NCBI RefSeq assembly: GCF_943192905.1
Contig: NZ_CALPCC010000013.1
Location: forward strand, 1 to 64,000
DNA from: Adlercreutzia murintestinalis
Lineage (GTDB): Bacteria > Actinomycetota > Coriobacteriia > Coriobacteriales > Eggerthellaceae
Direction of reading: 5' to 3'
DNA length: 64,000 nucleotides
Below, piece by piece: positions 24,994 through 34,541 of this stretch (its first letter is position 1; every line of letters begins with the position of its first letter). Under the pieces are notes generated by a model. That model was not told the DNA's origin and ran no database searches. It saw only the letters and a program-made list of their open reading frames with translations. The position numbers and the translations under genes were made by a program.

Positions 24994-25915
24994 AAGCGCT
25001 CAGATCGACGGTACCGGTATACGCACAGGCCGCCGGACCGGTCATTTCCACCTCGCCATCATCAAGCCACGCTATGCGCAAGGTGCCACCCAGCAGATGC
25101 ACCTCGTTTTGCTTGCTCGTCCCCTGTGTCAGAACCGCAGCAACCTGAACGGCGCAGGCGCCCGTTCCGCATGCGAGCGTTTCCGCGCATCCTCGTTCAA
25201 ACACGCGCATCGCAATACCGGTATCGGTCATCTCAGCGAATTCGATGTTCGCTTTCTCCGGGAATGCTGGGTGCGATTCGAAGAAGGCGCCGATCTTGGC
25301 AACGTCAAGGCTTGCAAGGCATCGTGAGGTAGGGTCGACAAACGCATCTGCGGGCATATCATCAAAGGAGTCGATGAAGCAGACCGCATGGGGATTTCCC
25401 ATGGATACGCATGTGAACGCAAACGTCCCCCACGGGGAATCAAGGGGCATCTCACGCACGTAGGAGCGCCCATCAGGAGCGACCGCGCTCGCAGCGCTTG
25501 CCACCGGAATCTCGGCAGGCTCAAGAATGGGCACGCCCATCCTCACGCTCGCCTGTGCGAGCTTCCCGGCTGCATCGCGCGTGAAACGGATACGGCGCGG
25601 TCCGGCCATGGTATCGGCGATGAATTCATCGGCCTGCTCATCAAGGTATCCATGATCCACCAGAAACTTGGCGAAGCACCGCACGCCATTGCCGCACATC
25701 TGCGCGAGCGTTCCGTCCGCATTGATGTAGTGCATGTAGCCCGCGCATTCCGCGCGCGGGGACGGCTGCACAACGATGACGCCATCCGCCCCAATGCCGA
25801 AATGTCGATCGCAGAGACGCGCAACGTGCCGCTCAGTGAGCGAAACGTCGCTTTTCATGCCATCGAACATCACGAAATCGTTGCCCAGTCCGTTCATTTT
25901 TGAAAAAGCGGTCAT
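24983..25915 (-). CDS. dapF: Diaminopimelate epimerase
   Basis: Converts LL- to meso-diaminopimelate for lysine and peptidoglycan, 310 residues. The two catalytic cysteines are in MCGNGVRC and ACGTGA. The start MTAFSKMNGLGNDF is the family N-terminus. dapA and dapB are 16-18 kb away in another operon. Its neighbour miaA lies 24 bases upstream on the minus strand. Confidence 0.95.
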   Translation of the reverse strand: MTAFSKMNGLGNDFVMFDGMKSDVSLTERHVARLCDRHFGIGADGVIVVQPSPRAECAGYMHYINADGTLAQMCGNGVRCFAKFLVDHGYLDEQADEFIADTMAGPRRIRFTRDAAGKLAQASVRMGVPILEPAEIPVASAASAVAPDGRSYVREMPLDSPWGTFAFTCVSMGNPHAVCFIDSFDDMPADAFVDPTSRCLASLDVAKIGAFFESHPAFPEKANIEFAEMTDTGIAMRVFERGCAETLACGTGACAVQVAAVLTQGTSKQNEVHLLGGTLRIAWLDDGEVEMTGPAACAYTGTVDLSAYDK

Positions 25916-25939
25916 CTCTAGAGCTCCTTGCTTGTCGTG

Positions 25940-26869
25940 TCAGCTCGCTTCATCTGCAAAAACGCGCAGCGCTTCATCGAGCATGCGCTGCTGGTCGTTC
26001 TCCGTTCCCTCGATCCAGTGGATGCGCTCATCGCGCCTGAACCAGGTACGTTGCCGTTTCGCATAACGCCTGGTAGCGCGCTTCACGTCGTCGAATGCCT
26101 CATCAAGGCTGATCGTTCCCTCAAGGGCAGAGACGATCTCCTTATAGCCTATCGCAGCAGGCGCGGTCAAGCTGTCGCGAAAACCATGATGGAGAAGGTC
26201 TTCCACCTCTCCAACGAGCCCCGCTTCCCGCATGCGATCGACTCGGCGCTCTATCCGCTCGTTGAGAACAGCGGGATCGACGGCAAGCCCCACGATGCGC
26301 GCTGGCACGACTTGGGGGATGCTCTTGAGCCTGCTCACCTGATCCGCGTAGCTCACGCCTTCATGAGCCATCTCAAGCGCACGGATCACCCGCTTGGCGT
26401 TATGCGGGTGGATCGCATCAGCACTGCGTGGATCAAGTTGACGCAAGCGCTCCCAGAGAGCATGCGGACCGTGCGTTTCGAGAAACGCCTGGTAAGCCTC
26501 CCGCTGCGGATTGTCCGCCTGCTCTCCCGCAGGAAACTCATACCCATCAAGCGCAGCGCGCACGTAAAACCCCGTGCCGCCAGCTAAAACCGCGCGTTTC
26601 CCCGCATCTGCTAGCAACATGAAGGTGCGACGCGCATAGCGTTGGAACAGCGCCGCAGAATACGGTTCGTTCGGCTCGACCAGATCGATTCCATGATGGG
26701 GCACGAGGCGCTGTTCTGGAAGCACTTTGCCGGTCCCGATGTCCATGCGCTTGTACACCTGCATGGAGTCAGCGCTGACCACCTCGCCATCCAGCGCAAG
26801 TGCCACCGCTTGCGCTAAGTCAGACTTTCCCGAAGCGGTCGACCCGACGATGCATGCTATCGGGCGCAT
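25940..26869 (-). CDS. miaA: tRNA dimethylallyltransferase
   Basis: Adds a dimethylallyl group to A37 of tRNAs that read codons starting with U, 309 residues. It has the P-loop GSTASGKSD, the acceptor-binding D-S-M-Q-V-Y segment and HHGIDLVEP. The start at 26869 (MRPIACIVG) is preferred; the longer upstream frame lies inside miaB. It is 4 bases after miaB, whose product adds the methylthio group to the same base, a natural pair. Confidence 0.95.
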   Translation of the reverse strand: MRPIACIVGSTASGKSDLAQAVALALDGEVVSADSMQVYKRMDIGTGKVLPEQRLVPHHGIDLVEPNEPYSAALFQRYARRTFMLLADAGKRAVLAGGTGFYVRAALDGYEFPAGEQADNPQREAYQAFLETHGPHALWERLRQLDPRSADAIHPHNAKRVIRALEMAHEGVSYADQVSRLKSIPQVVPARIVGLAVDPAVLNERIERRVDRMREAGLVGEVEDLLHHGFRDSLTAPAAIGYKEIVSALEGTISLDEAFDDVKRATRRYAKRQRTWFRRDERIHWIEGTENDQQRMLDEALRVFADEAS

Positions 26870-26873
26870 AGGA

Positions 26874-28232
26874 TCATCCACGCATGACCTCGCCAGAAAG
26901 GTACCAGGTCTTCGTCTCGTCGATCCGCACGGGCACGATGGTGCCGATGAGCTGCTCGATATCCAGATCATCCGGCAATGCGGCATGCACGGTCTGATTC
27001 TGGGGGCTTTTCCCCGCCAAGACGCGCGCATCGCGTTTCGAGACGCCTTCCACGAGTACCGCAAGGGTGCGTCCCTGAGCTGCTCTGTTGAAGCGATACG
27101 CCTCTTCTTGAACGAGCGCGACCAGCCGATCGAAACGCTCTTGCACGATTTCGCGCGGCAGCGTATCTCTCATCTGCGCCGCTGGCGTTCCGCTGCGTGG
27201 CGAGTAGATGAACGTGAAAGCCTGAGAAAAACCTACCTGACACACCATCTCGCAAGTAGCTCCGAAATCCTCTTCGGTTTCGCCCGGGAACCCGACGATG
27301 ATATCGGTCGAAAGCGCAAGAGATGGACAAGCCTGTTTGAGCTTCGCTATCAGCGAGAGATAGTGCGCGCGCGTATAAGAGCGGTTCATGGCTTGCAGGA
27401 TGCGATCGGATCCCGACTGGAACGGAAGATGCAATGCTGGCATCAACGAGCGCAGATCGGCGAAGGCGGCAATGACCTCATCGCTGAGATCTTTCGGATG
27501 GCTGGTGACGAAGCGCAAGCGCTCGATGCCGGTCGCGTCGATGCGCTGCAGCAGTTCGGCGAAACGGGGTGCCCCATAACGGTCGCGCCCGAACGAATTC
27601 ACATTCTGCCCGAGCAAGGTGATCTCCTTCACGCCTGCATCGACGTAGCGCTGCGCCTCGGTCACCACATCCTCGATCGTTCGCGACCGTTCACGCCCGC
27701 GAACATATGGCACGATGCAGTAGGAGCAGAAGTTATCGCATCCCGTCATGATGGGAAGCCATGCCGCCCAAGCATGCTCTCGCTTTGTCGGGAGATCGGT
27801 CGAGAACGCATCCGCCGTATCAGAGGTGTCGCTTTGCCGGACGCGATCGGAAAGGCATCGCTTGAGCATGCCTGGAAGGGATGCGAGGCTGTGCGTGCCG
27901 AAGACGACGCTCACATGAGGAAAGCGCGTCAAGAGCTCGTCGCCATCGCGCTCCCCGATGCAGCCTCCTATCGCGATGATGCGCTGGGCAAGAGGCGAGC
28001 CGGTGCGCACGGGCACATTCTTGCATGACGCGATCTGACCGAAAAGACGCACTTCTGCGGCCTCCCGCACGCAGCACGTCATGAAAACGGCAATATCCGC
28101 CTCTTCGAGAGTCGGTACATGAACAGCGCCAAGCGCTTCGAGCATGCCGCTCACGCGTTCGGCATCATGCTTGTTCATCTGACATCCGAACGTCAGAACG
28201 CAATAGGTACAATCGTTGAGACTCACCGTCAT
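26874..28232 (-). CDS. miaB: tRNA-2-methylthio-N6-dimethylallyladenosine synthase
   Basis: Radical-SAM methylthiotransferase, 452 residues from the ATG at 28232. The N-terminal UPF0004 domain has its conserved cysteines (TFGCQMNKHDAE, then CCVREAAE); the SAM cluster is CDNFCSYC; and the C-terminal TRAM domain is present. It acts after MiaA on A37. It is the first gene of the miaB-miaA pair and one of three methylthiotransferases in this window. Confidence 0.95.
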   Translation of the reverse strand: MTVSLNDCTYCVLTFGCQMNKHDAERVSGMLEALGAVHVPTLEEADIAVFMTCCVREAAEVRLFGQIASCKNVPVRTGSPLAQRIIAIGGCIGERDGDELLTRFPHVSVVFGTHSLASLPGMLKRCLSDRVRQSDTSDTADAFSTDLPTKREHAWAAWLPIMTGCDNFCSYCIVPYVRGRERSRTIEDVVTEAQRYVDAGVKEITLLGQNVNSFGRDRYGAPRFAELLQRIDATGIERLRFVTSHPKDLSDEVIAAFADLRSLMPALHLPFQSGSDRILQAMNRSYTRAHYLSLIAKLKQACPSLALSTDIIVGFPGETEEDFGATCEMVCQVGFSQAFTFIYSPRSGTPAAQMRDTLPREIVQERFDRLVALVQEEAYRFNRAAQGRTLAVLVEGVSKRDARVLAGKSPQNQTVHAALPDDLDIEQLIGTIVPVRIDETKTWYLSGEVMRG

Positions 28233-28248
28233 TGAGCGCCGTGCGTCG

Positions 28249-28578
28249 TTAGGAATTAGATTCCTGATCGGAGATGGGAGCAGCCGCTGTAGTGGCTTTA
28301 CGCTCGACCGCGAACCGGATGGCGGTGCGGTATTCCCCATCGATAACGATGTCGGCAAAGGAGGGCACGCAGGCGATCTCAATGCCGACCGGGGAGAGGA
28401 AGCCACGCGATATGGCAATAGCCTTCACCGCTTGGTTGACCGCTCCGGCGCCCACCGCCTGGATCTCAACAGGAGAGCCATCTTTGATCATGCCGGCAAT
28501 GGCGCCAGCAACGGAGGCAGGGGATGATTTCGAGGATACCTTAAGGCAGCCGATCTCAGGTTTCTGGTCGTTAGCCAC
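28249..28578 (-). CDS. spoVS: Stage V sporulation protein S family (SpoVS/Alba-like)
   Basis: A protein of 109 residues, most of it a SpoVS domain (LKVSSKSSPASVAGAIAG, then IQAVGAGAVNQAVKAIAI, then the ERK-type end). The fold is Alba-like and may bind nucleic acid. In Bacillus it affects sporulation, but it is widespread in bacteria that do not sporulate, so the role here is general. A short Thr/Ala/Ser tail follows. It lies between the GHKL ATPase gene and miaB. Confidence 0.9.
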   Translation of the reverse strand: MANDQKPEIGCLKVSSKSSPASVAGAIAGMIKDGSPVEIQAVGAGAVNQAVKAIAISRGFLSPVGIEIACVPSFADIVIDGEYRTAIRFAVERKATTAAAPISDQESNS

Positions 28579-28700
28579 GTGCGTTCCTTGTCCGTTTCGT
28601 GAGCATTTCTTGTGCGTTCATACTCTCTGCGCGCATGCCGCGCATGCCGTCGGAACGTCAATTCTACCGTTCAACAGGCGGTTTCGCAAATAAAGCGCCG

Positions 28701-29837
28701 TTAGTCCTCTTCAACGAGCGGGATATCAACGCGAAGCACCCCATCGACCACGTGAGCGGTCACCGGCACATCCGATCTGAGGAAGTACTTTGAAGCCATC
28801 TCATCGAACGCAGCGCTCACCTGATCGGCGAACACGGTCAGATCCTCTCCGGCAAGCTTGCGGGTGGAAAGCGTTGGCTTTCCCGACTTGAGCCGACGCT
28901 TCGTCGGAGCGTCGCGCTTCGATTGCGGGAGCGCTTCTGCGCTGATGCGCTCGAACAGCGTTTCCGGAGGCGCGATCTGGCCATCCATGATGCGCCGAGC
29001 TGACCGCGCTGAGAGAAGAAGACCTAGCCCTGATGCCAGCTGTGCGAACTCTTCGGGGTCGGTGGCAAGCGCAAGGCGCTGCACGAGCTTGCATTCGGCC
29101 CCGTTTCGTCCGAATGCGCGCGCCACTGGGCTTATGGTAGCCGCTCCGAATGCAGCGAGAGCGGCAGCGATCTCGGTAACGCTCCCATAATGCACCTGCA
29201 CCGTGTCCTTGTGCTCGAGGGCGAACTCGGTTGTCGTGCGCACGATATTCTTAGGTCCGCGCATCACCAGAGCGTTATCAACCACCTCGAACGCAGGAAA
29301 CGTCGATTGATCCCTCTTCTCTGTGAGGTGGTGCATATCCGCGCTCACAGAGATGGCGGTTCCGCCTCCCAAAACGGTATCGACGACACAAGCTTCCTGT
29401 GCATTCACCCGAATGGAATAGAGCGCCATGCCACGGCCATGCAGGCCCCAGCGATCCATATTGGCGGTATCGAGCTTCGAGGTGACACGCGGCTCGAAGA
29501 TGCGATCGCGCATATCGTCAGGAATGCCGCATCCATCATCGATGACGATGATGGAGCGCACCTGCTCGCTTCGCTGCGTTGCCAGAAAAACGTGACTGGC
29601 ACCCGCATCGCGCGCGTTGCGGAGCAATTCGATGACGATATCCTCCGACGAACGAATATCCTGAGCGGCCTGACGCTTCTCGGCTTCGCTGGTTTTCAGT
29701 CGCACAAAACCGTGGCCGAACTCGCAGTCTATGCGAAGGTTATCGTCTCCGATCGCATCCTCAATGAACGAAGCGAGCTGTGCGGATGCGTCGTTATTTC
29801 GCGTAGTCAATGGCGCGGCTCTCGCGGATGACGACAA
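28701..29837 (-). CDS. GHKL-type ATPase of unknown function
   Basis: A cytoplasmic protein of up to 378 residues with a Bergerat ATP-binding fold at about residues 50-180: N-box [11 protein letters not shown]1 DDGCGIPD, G2 [12 protein letters not shown]. It resembles the N-terminal ATPase of MutL, Hsp90 and MORC, but lacks their other domains. The rest is an alpha-rich, charged C-terminus. The start is a TTG at 29837, or a TTG at 29810 that would cut the overlap with rny from 44 to 17 bases. Cotranscription with rny and location next to spoVS suggest a role in RNA or DNA turnover; this is an inference. Confidence 0.8.
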   Translation of the reverse strand: MSSSARAAPLTTRNNDASAQLASFIEDAIGDDNLRIDCEFGHGFVRLKTSEAEKRQAAQDIRSSEDIVIELLRNARDAGASHVFLATQRSEQVRSIIVIDDGCGIPDDMRDRIFEPRVTSKLDTANMDRWGLHGRGMALYSIRVNAQEACVVDTVLGGGTAISVSADMHHLTEKRDQSTFPAFEVVDNALVMRGPKNIVRTTTEFALEHKDTVQVHYGSVTEIAAALAAFGAATISPVARAFGRNGAECKLVQRLALATDPEEFAQLASGLGLLLSARSARRIMDGQIAPPETLFERISAEALPQSKRDAPTKRRLKSGKPTLSTRKLAGEDLTVFADQVSAAFDEMASKYFLRSDVPVTAHVVDGVLRVDIPLVEED

Positions 29838-31356
29838 CCTTCACCTGGCCAGGGTACTGCGTCTCGGTCTCGATCTGATGGGCGATATCATGCGCGAGAA
29901 CCACCGCTTGCGCTTCATCAACCACCTCAGGCTCAACCATCACGCGCACTTCCCGACCCGCTTGGATAGCGAACGTGCGCTCTACGCCCTCATAGCTGTT
30001 TGCAATCTCTTCGAGCTTCTCCAAGCGCTTGATATAGGCATCGAGCGTCTCCTTGCGCGCGCCGGGACGCGCGGCGGATATGGCATCAGCGGCCTGAACG
30101 AGCACATCGAGCACGGTGTTGGGTTCAACATCCTCATGATGTGCCTCGATAGCATGCACGATTTCCGGCTTCTCGCCATAACGACGCGCCAGATCGGCAC
30201 CGAGTACCGCATGGCTGCCGTCCACCTCATGGTCGACCGCTTTGCCCAGATCGTGGAGAAGACCAGCGCGTTTTGCCGATACAGGATCAAGGCCGAGCTC
30301 GGAGGCCATCACGCCCGCAAGATAGGCGACCTCAAGCGAGTGATTGAGGACGTTTTGCCCATATGAAGTGCGATAGAGCAACCGTCCCAACGTGTTCACC
30401 AGTTCGGGATTGAGGTCATGCACGCCAGTATCGAAAGCAGCCTGCTCGCCCGCCTCGTGTACGCGCTGGCTCACCAGCTTCACCGCTTTATCGTACATCT
30501 CCTCGATGCGTGCGGGATGGATGCGCCCGTCAGCGATCAGGTTCTCCATGGTAACGCGCCCGATCTCACGACGAACCGGGTCGAAGCATGAGATGGTCAC
30601 GCACTCCGGTGTGTCGTCGATGATGAGATTGGTGCCGGTAAGCTGCTCGAACGAGCGGATATTGCGTCCCTCGCGACCGATGATGCGGCCCTTGAGGTCA
30701 TCGGAGGGGATATGGATGGTCGTTACCGTGGACTCAGCCGTATGATCGGCTGCAACACGCTGAATGGCAAGGCTGAGGATCATGCGAGCTTTCTTGTCAG
30801 CTTCGGCCTTCGTGCGCGTTTCAGCCTCACGGATGATGGCTGCCGACTCATGGGTCACCTCGTCGCGAATGGTATCGAGCAGCTCCATCTTCGCTTCTTC
30901 GGGCGACATGCCTGCGACCCGCTCGAGCTTCTGGTTCACATCAGCTTCGGCTTCGGCAACCTTGCGTTCGCGGCTCTCTACTTGACCTTGAAGCGATGAG
31001 ATCTGATGCTCGCGAGAATCGAGCGACTCGCTCCGGCGATCAAGAGACTCTTCACGCTGCGTCACGCGGTTCTCAGCAGCGCGTATCTCATTGAGCCGCT
31101 CCTTGTTGTCAGCATCGACTTCCTGCTTGTAGCGCAGGGCTTGATCTTTCGCTTCCAATTCTGCTTCGCGACGCATGTTTTCAACACGGCTCTTCGCGTT
31201 CTCGATCATCTCATGCGCGTCGCTCTCCGCCTTTTTCTTCACGGATTGCGCTTCGTCTGCCGCCCGAGAAGCTGCGGACCTAGTGACAATGCGCGCGATG
31301 ACGATGCCGAGAGCGATTCCGATAACCGCCGCGATCGCTATGAGTAGGATCTCCAC
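29794..31356 (-). CDS. rny: Ribonuclease Y
   Basis: Membrane-anchored endoribonuclease that starts mRNA decay, 520 residues. It has an N-terminal transmembrane helix (about 3-24), a long charged coiled coil to about 190, a KH domain ([20 protein letters not shown]) and an HD domain ([21 protein letters not shown]). Length and layout are standard. RNase J is also encoded in this window, so the organism has both Bacillus-type decay enzymes. Confidence 0.96.
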   Translation of the reverse strand: MEILLIAIAAVIGIALGIVIARIVTRSAASRAADEAQSVKKKAESDAHEMIENAKSRVENMRREAELEAKDQALRYKQEVDADNKERLNEIRAAENRVTQREESLDRRSESLDSREHQISSLQGQVESRERKVAEAEADVNQKLERVAGMSPEEAKMELLDTIRDEVTHESAAIIREAETRTKAEADKKARMILSLAIQRVAADHTAESTVTTIHIPSDDLKGRIIGREGRNIRSFEQLTGTNLIIDDTPECVTISCFDPVRREIGRVTMENLIADGRIHPARIEEMYDKAVKLVSQRVHEAGEQAAFDTGVHDLNPELVNTLGRLLYRTSYGQNVLNHSLEVAYLAGVMASELGLDPVSAKRAGLLHDLGKAVDHEVDGSHAVLGADLARRYGEKPEIVHAIEAHHEDVEPNTVLDVLVQAADAISAARPGARKETLDAYIKRLEKLEEIANSYEGVERTFAIQAGREVRVMVEPEVVDEAQAVVLAHDIAHQIETETQYPGQVKVVVIRESRAIDYAK

Positions 31357-31405
31357 GGTATGCTCTCCCTTCTTGCACGTCCCTTCGGAGGTGCGCTTGG
31401 TATAT

Positions 31406-31430
31406 AAACAAAAAGTCGGCTAAAGCCGAC
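31406..31430 (-). terminator. Intrinsic terminator after recX
   Basis: On the minus strand a GTCGGC/GCCGAC stem with a small TTTA loop is followed by a U run (A5 on the plus strand). It lies after recX and before the rny start, so it separates the recA-recX transcript from rny. The region 31357-31405 then probably carries the rny promoter. Confidence 0.75.
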
Positions 31431-31523
31431 ATGAGCAAAAGCACGCAAGCGCAAGCGTACGACACTGTTTGATTGTCTCTATATCAAGCGCACGCGGCGC
31501 ACATTTGCTCAAATCTTGTTTGA

Positions 31524-32018
31524 TTATACCCCATTATCACGCTGTTCCATCCAGAGGGATACCGCTTTGGATGCGATATCTCCACGATAGCCCTTTGCAA
31601 GGAGCTTGCGAAACGCTGCAGCGCGCGCATCCCGAGCGCGGATCGGGTGACGCGAGAGGATATCGTACGCCGCCTCGATGTGCGCATGCTCTCCTGCATC
31701 CTGGTATGCCTGATATGCTTCAAGGTCATCGATGTCTAAACCAAGCGCCGCGACTTCTCGCTTCGCGAATTCCATCCCCTTTCCAGCAAGGGCATGAGAG
31801 CGCACGAGACACTCGGCGTACCGCACATCATCGATAGCGCCAACCCGCTGCGCTTTCTGGAGAGCAAACTCAATGGCGTCGGAAGAAAACCCGGCGTCGG
31901 AGAGCTTCTTGCGCATCTTCAACGATGATTGCTCCGCCGCGCTCGCGCACCGCAGCACCTTGGCGAACGCGGCATCTTGCTGCTCGGTTGCGCCGAGCGT
32001 CTCGATATCTACCTCCAT
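31524..32018 (-). CDS. recX: RecX regulatory protein
   Basis: Modulates RecA filament growth, 164 residues. It is built of three-helix repeats with the usual pattern SEQSSLKMRKKL-like first helix, DDVRYAECLVRS in the middle and an Arg/Lys-rich end. It is shorter than many RecX proteins but contains the conserved repeats. It starts 2 bases after recA and is likely induced with it. Confidence 0.9.
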   Translation of the reverse strand: MEVDIETLGATEQQDAAFAKVLRCASAAEQSSLKMRKKLSDAGFSSDAIEFALQKAQRVGAIDDVRYAECLVRSHALAGKGMEFAKREVAALGLDIDDLEAYQAYQDAGEHAHIEAAYDILSRHPIRARDARAAAFRKLLAKGYRGDIASKAVSLWMEQRDNGV

Positions 32019-32020
32019 GG

Positions 32021-33070
32021 CTACTTTCCGTCTTTAGGAGCAGGTTGTGCCGAATCCCCTGCCAGATCGGTTTCGATGAGGGGAACATCGAAACTCTCCC
32101 GCACCTTAGCCTCTATTTCGTTGCGCAATTCAGGGTTATCGTGGAGCGTTTGCTTAGCCGCTTCCCTTCCCTGCCCAAGACGTTCTTCGCCATAGGTGTA
32201 CCACGAACCGCTCTTTTTCGCCACGCCGCAATCGACGGCCATATCGATGATGCAGCCCTCACGGGAGATACCCTCACCATACATGAGATCGAACTCAGCT
32301 TGACGAAATGGCGGCGCTACCTTGTTCTTCACGATCTTCGCGCGCACGCGATTGCCGACCGCCTCTCCACCAACCTTGATCGATTCGATACGACGAATAT
32401 CGATGCGCACGCTTGAGAAGAACTTGAGCGCGCGGCCGCCGGTTGTGGTCTCCGGGTTGCCGAACATGACACCGATCTTCTCGCGAAGCTGATTGATGAA
32501 GATGCACGTGGTATTCGATTTGGAAAGCGAACCTGCCAGCTTGCGGAGCGCCTGAGACATGAGACGTGCTTGAAGGCCAACGGTAGTATCACCCATCTCG
32601 CCTTCTATTTCCGCGCGGGGCACCAATGCCGCCACCGAGTCAACCACAACGCAATCGACCGCACCCGAGCGAACGAGCATATCGCATATTTCAAGCGCCT
32701 GTTCGCCAGTATCGGGCTGAGAGATCAGCACCTCGTCGATATCAACGCCCAATCGTGCAGCGTACACAGGATCGAGCGCATGCTCTGCATCGATGAACGC
32801 AACGATGCCCCCTAATGCCTGAGCCTCAGCAAGGATTTGGAGTGCGAGAGTGGTCTTGCCGCTTGATTCGGGGCCGTATACCTCGATGATGCGCCCGCGA
32901 GGAACGCCACCGATGCCGAGCGCGACATCGAGCGGCAGCGCGCCGGTGGGAATGACGCCGAGCGAGAGATCGGCTCCGCCCTCCCCTAGCTTCATGATGG
33001 AACCGCGGCCGAATTTCTTTTCGATTTGGTCGGTAGTGCTCTTGAGCAACTCTTCTTTTGATTGACCCAT
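32021..33070 (-). CDS. recA: Recombinase RecA
   Basis: ATP-dependent strand-exchange protein and LexA coprotease, 349 residues of normal length. It has Walker [10 protein letters not shown], Walker [10 protein letters not shown], the NQLREKIG loop 2 region and an acidic C-terminal tail. The ribosome site is AAGGAG. The promoter carries a LexA-type operator, described separately. The gene leads recX. Confidence 0.98.
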   Translation of the reverse strand: MGQSKEELLKSTTDQIEKKFGRGSIMKLGEGGADLSLGVIPTGALPLDVALGIGGVPRGRIIEVYGPESSGKTTLALQILAEAQALGGIVAFIDAEHALDPVYAARLGVDIDEVLISQPDTGEQALEICDMLVRSGAVDCVVVDSVAALVPRAEIEGEMGDTTVGLQARLMSQALRKLAGSLSKSNTTCIFINQLREKIGVMFGNPETTTGGRALKFFSSVRIDIRRIESIKVGGEAVGNRVRAKIVKNKVAPPFRQAEFDLMYGEGISREGCIIDMAVDCGVAKKSGSWYTYGEERLGQGREAAKQTLHDNPELRNEIEAKVRESFDVPLIETDLAGDSAQPAPKDGK

Positions 33071-33116
33071 GGTGCGCTCCTTGCATCTCGTACGTTTCCG
33101 GTGCGTTCGCGTACGT

Positions 33117-33146
33117 ATGGTACACGAACATTTGTTTGACCGTCAA
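33117..33146 (-). promoter_or_regulatory. recA promoter with LexA operator
   Basis: On the minus strand a -35 TTGACG (33141-33146) and a -10 TACCAT (33117-33122) are 18 bases apart. The spacer holds the dyad CGAAC-ATTT-GTTTG on the plus strand (33125-33138), one base off the GAAC-N4-GTTC core found at lexA. This arrangement would let LexA block RNA polymerase, giving SOS control of recA-recX. Confidence 0.78.
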
Positions 33147-33374
33147 GAGGAATCGGTCTGATTGCTAGACGATGCCCCTTGACCCATCGTAGCGCTCCGT
33201 TCTGGCGCATCCGCCTCACGATCTGCCTGCTCGATCCTCTGAGAATTGCACTGCATCGCTGGCTTGCTCGCTCATGCACTCGAACGCAACACCGACACGA
33301 CCGCATTCGTATCACCCATGCGAACCAACGCGCATCTGATCTCGCTCTTATCTACATCGAGCGCCGCTCATACC

Positions 33375-34541
33375 TCAGCGCTCAAGAAGAGCATCATGGA
33401 GAGCGCGGAGGGCATGATAGGTGGTCGCAAGGCGAACGTGATCGCGGTCGCCCTCGAGATGAAGCTCGTGAGCCACGGTATGCTCAGCGCCGCAGACCGC
33501 AAGGCACACCGTGCCCACCGGTTTGCTCGGTTCGGCCCCACCAGGCCCAGCGATGCCGGTCACCGCCACAGCCAGATCAGCGGTCAGCAACGAACGCGCG
33601 CCCTGAGCCATCTGCACCGCTACCGGGATGCTCACGACGCCTTCAGTGGAAAGCGTGCGCGCATCAACGCCAAGCACGCGCTCCTTCGCCTGAATCGCGT
33701 AGCTGGCCACCCCACCTTGAAACACGGCCGAGCTCCCCGGTACGCTCGTGAGCGCGCACGATATCATACCGCCGGTCAAGCTCTCCGCAGTAGCAAGGCT
33801 CACCTTGCGCTCGCGCGCATCGCGAATGAGCGCGCAAGCAAGATCGCTCACCTCATCCTCTCGAATATCATCCGTTCCCGCGCGCGCCCCCTCATCGGAA
33901 AACGCCGCCGCGCCAAATCCGAGCAGATGGCGCGCTTGAGCGATGTAATCGAGCATAGAGATGATGGTGAGCGCCAGCGCGATCAGCATCACCAGCCATG
34001 AGGTCAGGTAGAGCGGATCATGAAGGGCGTCATCGGCGTTGGGAAACGAGATGCTATCCTTCACCAAGAACAGCACGATGGCCACAATCTGCGCAACCGT
34101 CTTCGCCTTGCCGTACCAACTCGCTGCGATCACTTCGTGCTTGCTCGCCGCTATCATCCGGACACCGGCAACGATGAACTCGCGCGTCAAGATGATCAAG
34201 ACGGGCCACGATGGCAACACTTGCAACTGCACCAATGCAAGCAACGCCGCCGCTACCAAGATCTTATCGGCAAGCGGGTCCACGAATTTGCCAAAATCGG
34301 TCACCTCGTTGCGCTTCCGCGCCAAGTAGCCATCGAGCCAATCGGTGCACGATATGAACACGAACACCGCCGCAGCAACAAGCGATTTGACGTCATCGTT
34401 GATCACTGCGCGCAGCCCGAGCCAATCGGGCCAGGGGCTGAGCAGCGCCACCACGAACACGGGAACCAAGCAGATCCGCGCGAGCGTCACCATGTTGGCT
34501 GGCATGAGCAGCTGGCTTTTCTGGGAGTTAGCTCGATTCAT
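33375..34541 (-). CDS. Fusion of PgsA phosphatidyltransferase and CinA C-terminal amidase
   Basis: One frame of 388 residues joins two enzymes usually encoded by separate genes. Residues 1-205 are PgsA: DGYLAR, then GKFVDPLADK, and 4-5 transmembrane helices, making phosphatidylglycerol phosphate. Residues 222-388 are the CinA/PncC domain: TAESLTGGMIS, SYAIQAKE, TGIAGPGG, a nicotinamide mononucleotide deamidase. A 16-residue polar linker (about 206-221) separates them, and both parts look complete. No stop interrupts the join. In many bacteria pgsA and cinA are neighbours, so this is a likely gene fusion. It overlaps rimO by 14 bases. Confidence 0.88.
   Translation of the reverse strand: MNRANSQKSQLLMPANMVTLARICLVPVFVVALLSPWPDWLGLRAVINDDVKSLVAAAVFVFISCTDWLDGYLARKRNEVTDFGKFVDPLADKILVAAALLALVQLQVLPSWPVLIILTREFIVAGVRMIAASKHEVIAASWYGKAKTVAQIVAIVLFLVKDSISFPNADDALHDPLYLTSWLVMLIALALTIISMLDYIAQARHLLGFGAAAFSDEGARAGTDDIREDEVSDLACALIRDARERKVSLATAESLTGGMISCALTSVPGSSAVFQGGVASYAIQAKERVLGVDARTLSTEGVVSIPVAVQMAQGARSLLTADLAVAVTGIAGPGGAEPSKPVGTVCLAVCGAEHTVAHELHLEGDRDHVRLATTYHALRALHDALLER

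Noticed and set aside
26727-28028. 433-codon plus-strand frame opposite miaA/miaB
   Set aside because: miaA and miaB on the other strand carry complete catalytic motifs; this frame has none.
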